From Coniferiporia sulphurascens (lineage: Eukaryota; Basidiomycota; Agaricomycetes; Hymenochaetales; Hymenochaetaceae), in assembly GCA_002794785.1 (NCBI GenBank), contig NBBA01000014.1, forward strand, positions 1,116,001-1,180,000: a stretch of 64,000 bases of DNA. Direction: 5' to 3'. The notes below the pieces were generated by a model. The model ran no database searches. It saw only the letters and a list, made by a program, of their open reading frames with translations, and was not told where the DNA came from. Both the position numbers and the translations under genes were made by a program. Each line of letters begins with the position of its first letter. Within the stretch, counting starts at the first letter, position 1. Of the stretch, positions 62,858-64,000 are shown in pieces.

Positions 62858-64000
62858 ATGCAGGCCCAGACGTCACTTGTAGACATTGCACAGCAAGTGT
62901 AAGCAACTCACTAACTCTTGTTCATAGCAAAGACCACCGCTGACCAGCTCCCTCCAAAAAGGCGATTGTCGAACTACTGCGTGATTCTAGGAACTTGCAA
63001 GTCCTTCATTTATTCATGCGACTAGACTGTTGAACCAGTTTCATGTGCCTCTAGCCATTCTATGCTATGAGTATCTCATGACTCTCGATGATGAAGTCGA
63101 GTTCTTCTGGAAACGTAAATTCAATTCGGTGACCTGTCTATATTTCGTTTGTCGCTATATGTCCATGCTCGCAGCCGTGTTTGGAATCGTGAATAGCTTC
63201 GGCACCTTGTCGCCGAATGTAAGTCGTCCATGATTTACCTCATCATTTCTTTGCTGATCCTCGACTTACAGAAGTAAGGCATCCTGATATTACCTAACTT
63301 TCCTGTTTAAACTGGCCATCACGAAGTTGCAGTATGCTGGACATATTTAATCAGATCCGTATAGTGACCGTCCAGATCAGTGTGTGTGGTAAGTCGATGA
63401 TATTTGCTATTTCTCTGGAAATTCGAGACCCTGGACCGCTTAAATACCAAACGAACAGTGATTATGGCTATCCGTGTATATGCACTGTATGGACGGAACA
63501 GAAGAATTTTCATCTTCCTGGTGACCTTTATTATCTGCACGTTCGCAGTGGCATCAGTTCGTTCCTTTTCTTTTCTTTCACACCTGCCAAATGATGCAAT
63601 AACGACCTTAATAGTGGTCCATTACTGGGAGATCGACTTCCAAATTCATAAGATCAATTCCCGGATGCTATATTGCTCTGGAAAAAGAAGAGTACGGCTA
63701 ATTTTCGTCTACCATCTGATACTGCATGTTGACGAATATCCAACCAGGGGGATCCGTACGTCGTCATTTTTACCTCCTTACTACTGATGTACTATATGTT
63801 TGTTCCAGGTCTATCAAGTGCTTGGGGCACTCTTCTTGTCTACGACGCAGTCTTATTCCTAATGACACTCTGGAAAGCTGTTGACATTTGGAAGACAGGA
63901 CAGAGCCGCCTACTCCGCGTGCTTGTGCGAGACGGTGAGTTGGTAAATTCTCAGACTTCGCTTACATTCCTGAAAAGTGGAAAAGGGTTTATCTATTTCT
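62858..64000 (+). CDS. DUF6533-type multi-pass membrane protein (unit 3, B copy, cut by window end)
   Basis: Reads MQAQTSLVDIAQQ; LAILCYEYLMTLDDEVEFFWKRK and CLYFVCRYMSMLAAVFGIVNSFG; LDIFNQIRIVTVQISVC; VIMAIRVYALYGRNRRIFIFLVTFIICTFAVAS; GLSSAWGTLLVYDAVLFLMTLWKAVDIWKTGQSRLLRVLVRDG up to the edge. Same intron positions as the unit 1 and 2 B copies. The 3' exons lie beyond the window, so completeness cannot be judged. Role unknown. Confidence 0.55.

Noticed and set aside
51066..64000. The array as a new GPCR-based signalling or mating-type locus
   Set aside because: The membrane proteins are seven-segment-like, but no homeodomain, pheromone precursor or STE3-type signature was found, and half the copies are dead.

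Overview
The window is a piece of a filamentous basidiomycete genome, most likely an Agaricomycete. Protein-coding genes are broken by many short introns (about 45-70 nt, GT..AG with CTNAC-like branch sites). The proteins look basidiomycete-like: two APC permeases with conserved short-intron structures, small thaumatin-like proteins, P450s and seven-TM DUF6533-type membrane proteins. There is a nuclear tRNA with an anticodon-loop intron. Gene models were spliced by eye. For USP, WW, PncC, BRO1, NOSIP, MCM6, the second thaumatin gene and REEP the summed exons give an open frame that is a multiple of three.

Layout. 1-19 kb is mostly housekeeping: a universal stress protein (-) divergent from a WW-domain protein (+), a CinA/PncC-type amidase (-), a DUF6533-like membrane gene with an in-frame TGA (-), a gene-free 2 kb, BRO1 (-), a short non-LTR retroelement remnant with a 13-bp target duplication, an APC amino-acid permease (+), a DUF952 protein (-) and a GABA/choline-type APC permease (+). 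19-31 kb is sparse, with one recognisable gene, a VCX1/CAX-type calcium/proton exchanger at about 23.9-27.0 kb. 30.9-43.4 kb is gene-dense: NOSIP homologue, tRNA-Gln(TTG), thaumatin-like gene 1 (-), MCM6 (+), a BAH-PHD chromatin protein (-) and a REEP/YOP1 ER-shaping protein (+).

43.4-64 kb is a decaying, duplicating region. Two tandem P450 pseudogenes lie here; one is interrupted by an antisense, intron-bearing fragment of a nucleosome assembly protein (NAP1) gene. Then comes thaumatin-like gene 2 and three tandem units, each an N-terminally deleted DUF6533-type pseudogene followed by a more complete copy. A third, broken thaumatin copy precedes unit 2, so the duplicated block originally included a thaumatin gene. 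A 403-bp MITE with TA target duplications sits between units 2 and 3, and a ~0.7-kb inverted-repeat element between units 1 and 2.

No operon logic applies. Genes with related jobs are scattered: transport (two permeases, calcium exchanger), ubiquitin/trafficking (BRO1, NOSIP), chromatin/replication (MCM6, BAH-PHD) and wall-facing secreted proteins (thaumatin-like). The most unusual observations are the NAP1 fragment, a 7-nt micro-exon kept in two thaumatin paralogues, and the thaumatin + DUF6533 block array. I found no convincing new defence or mobile system.
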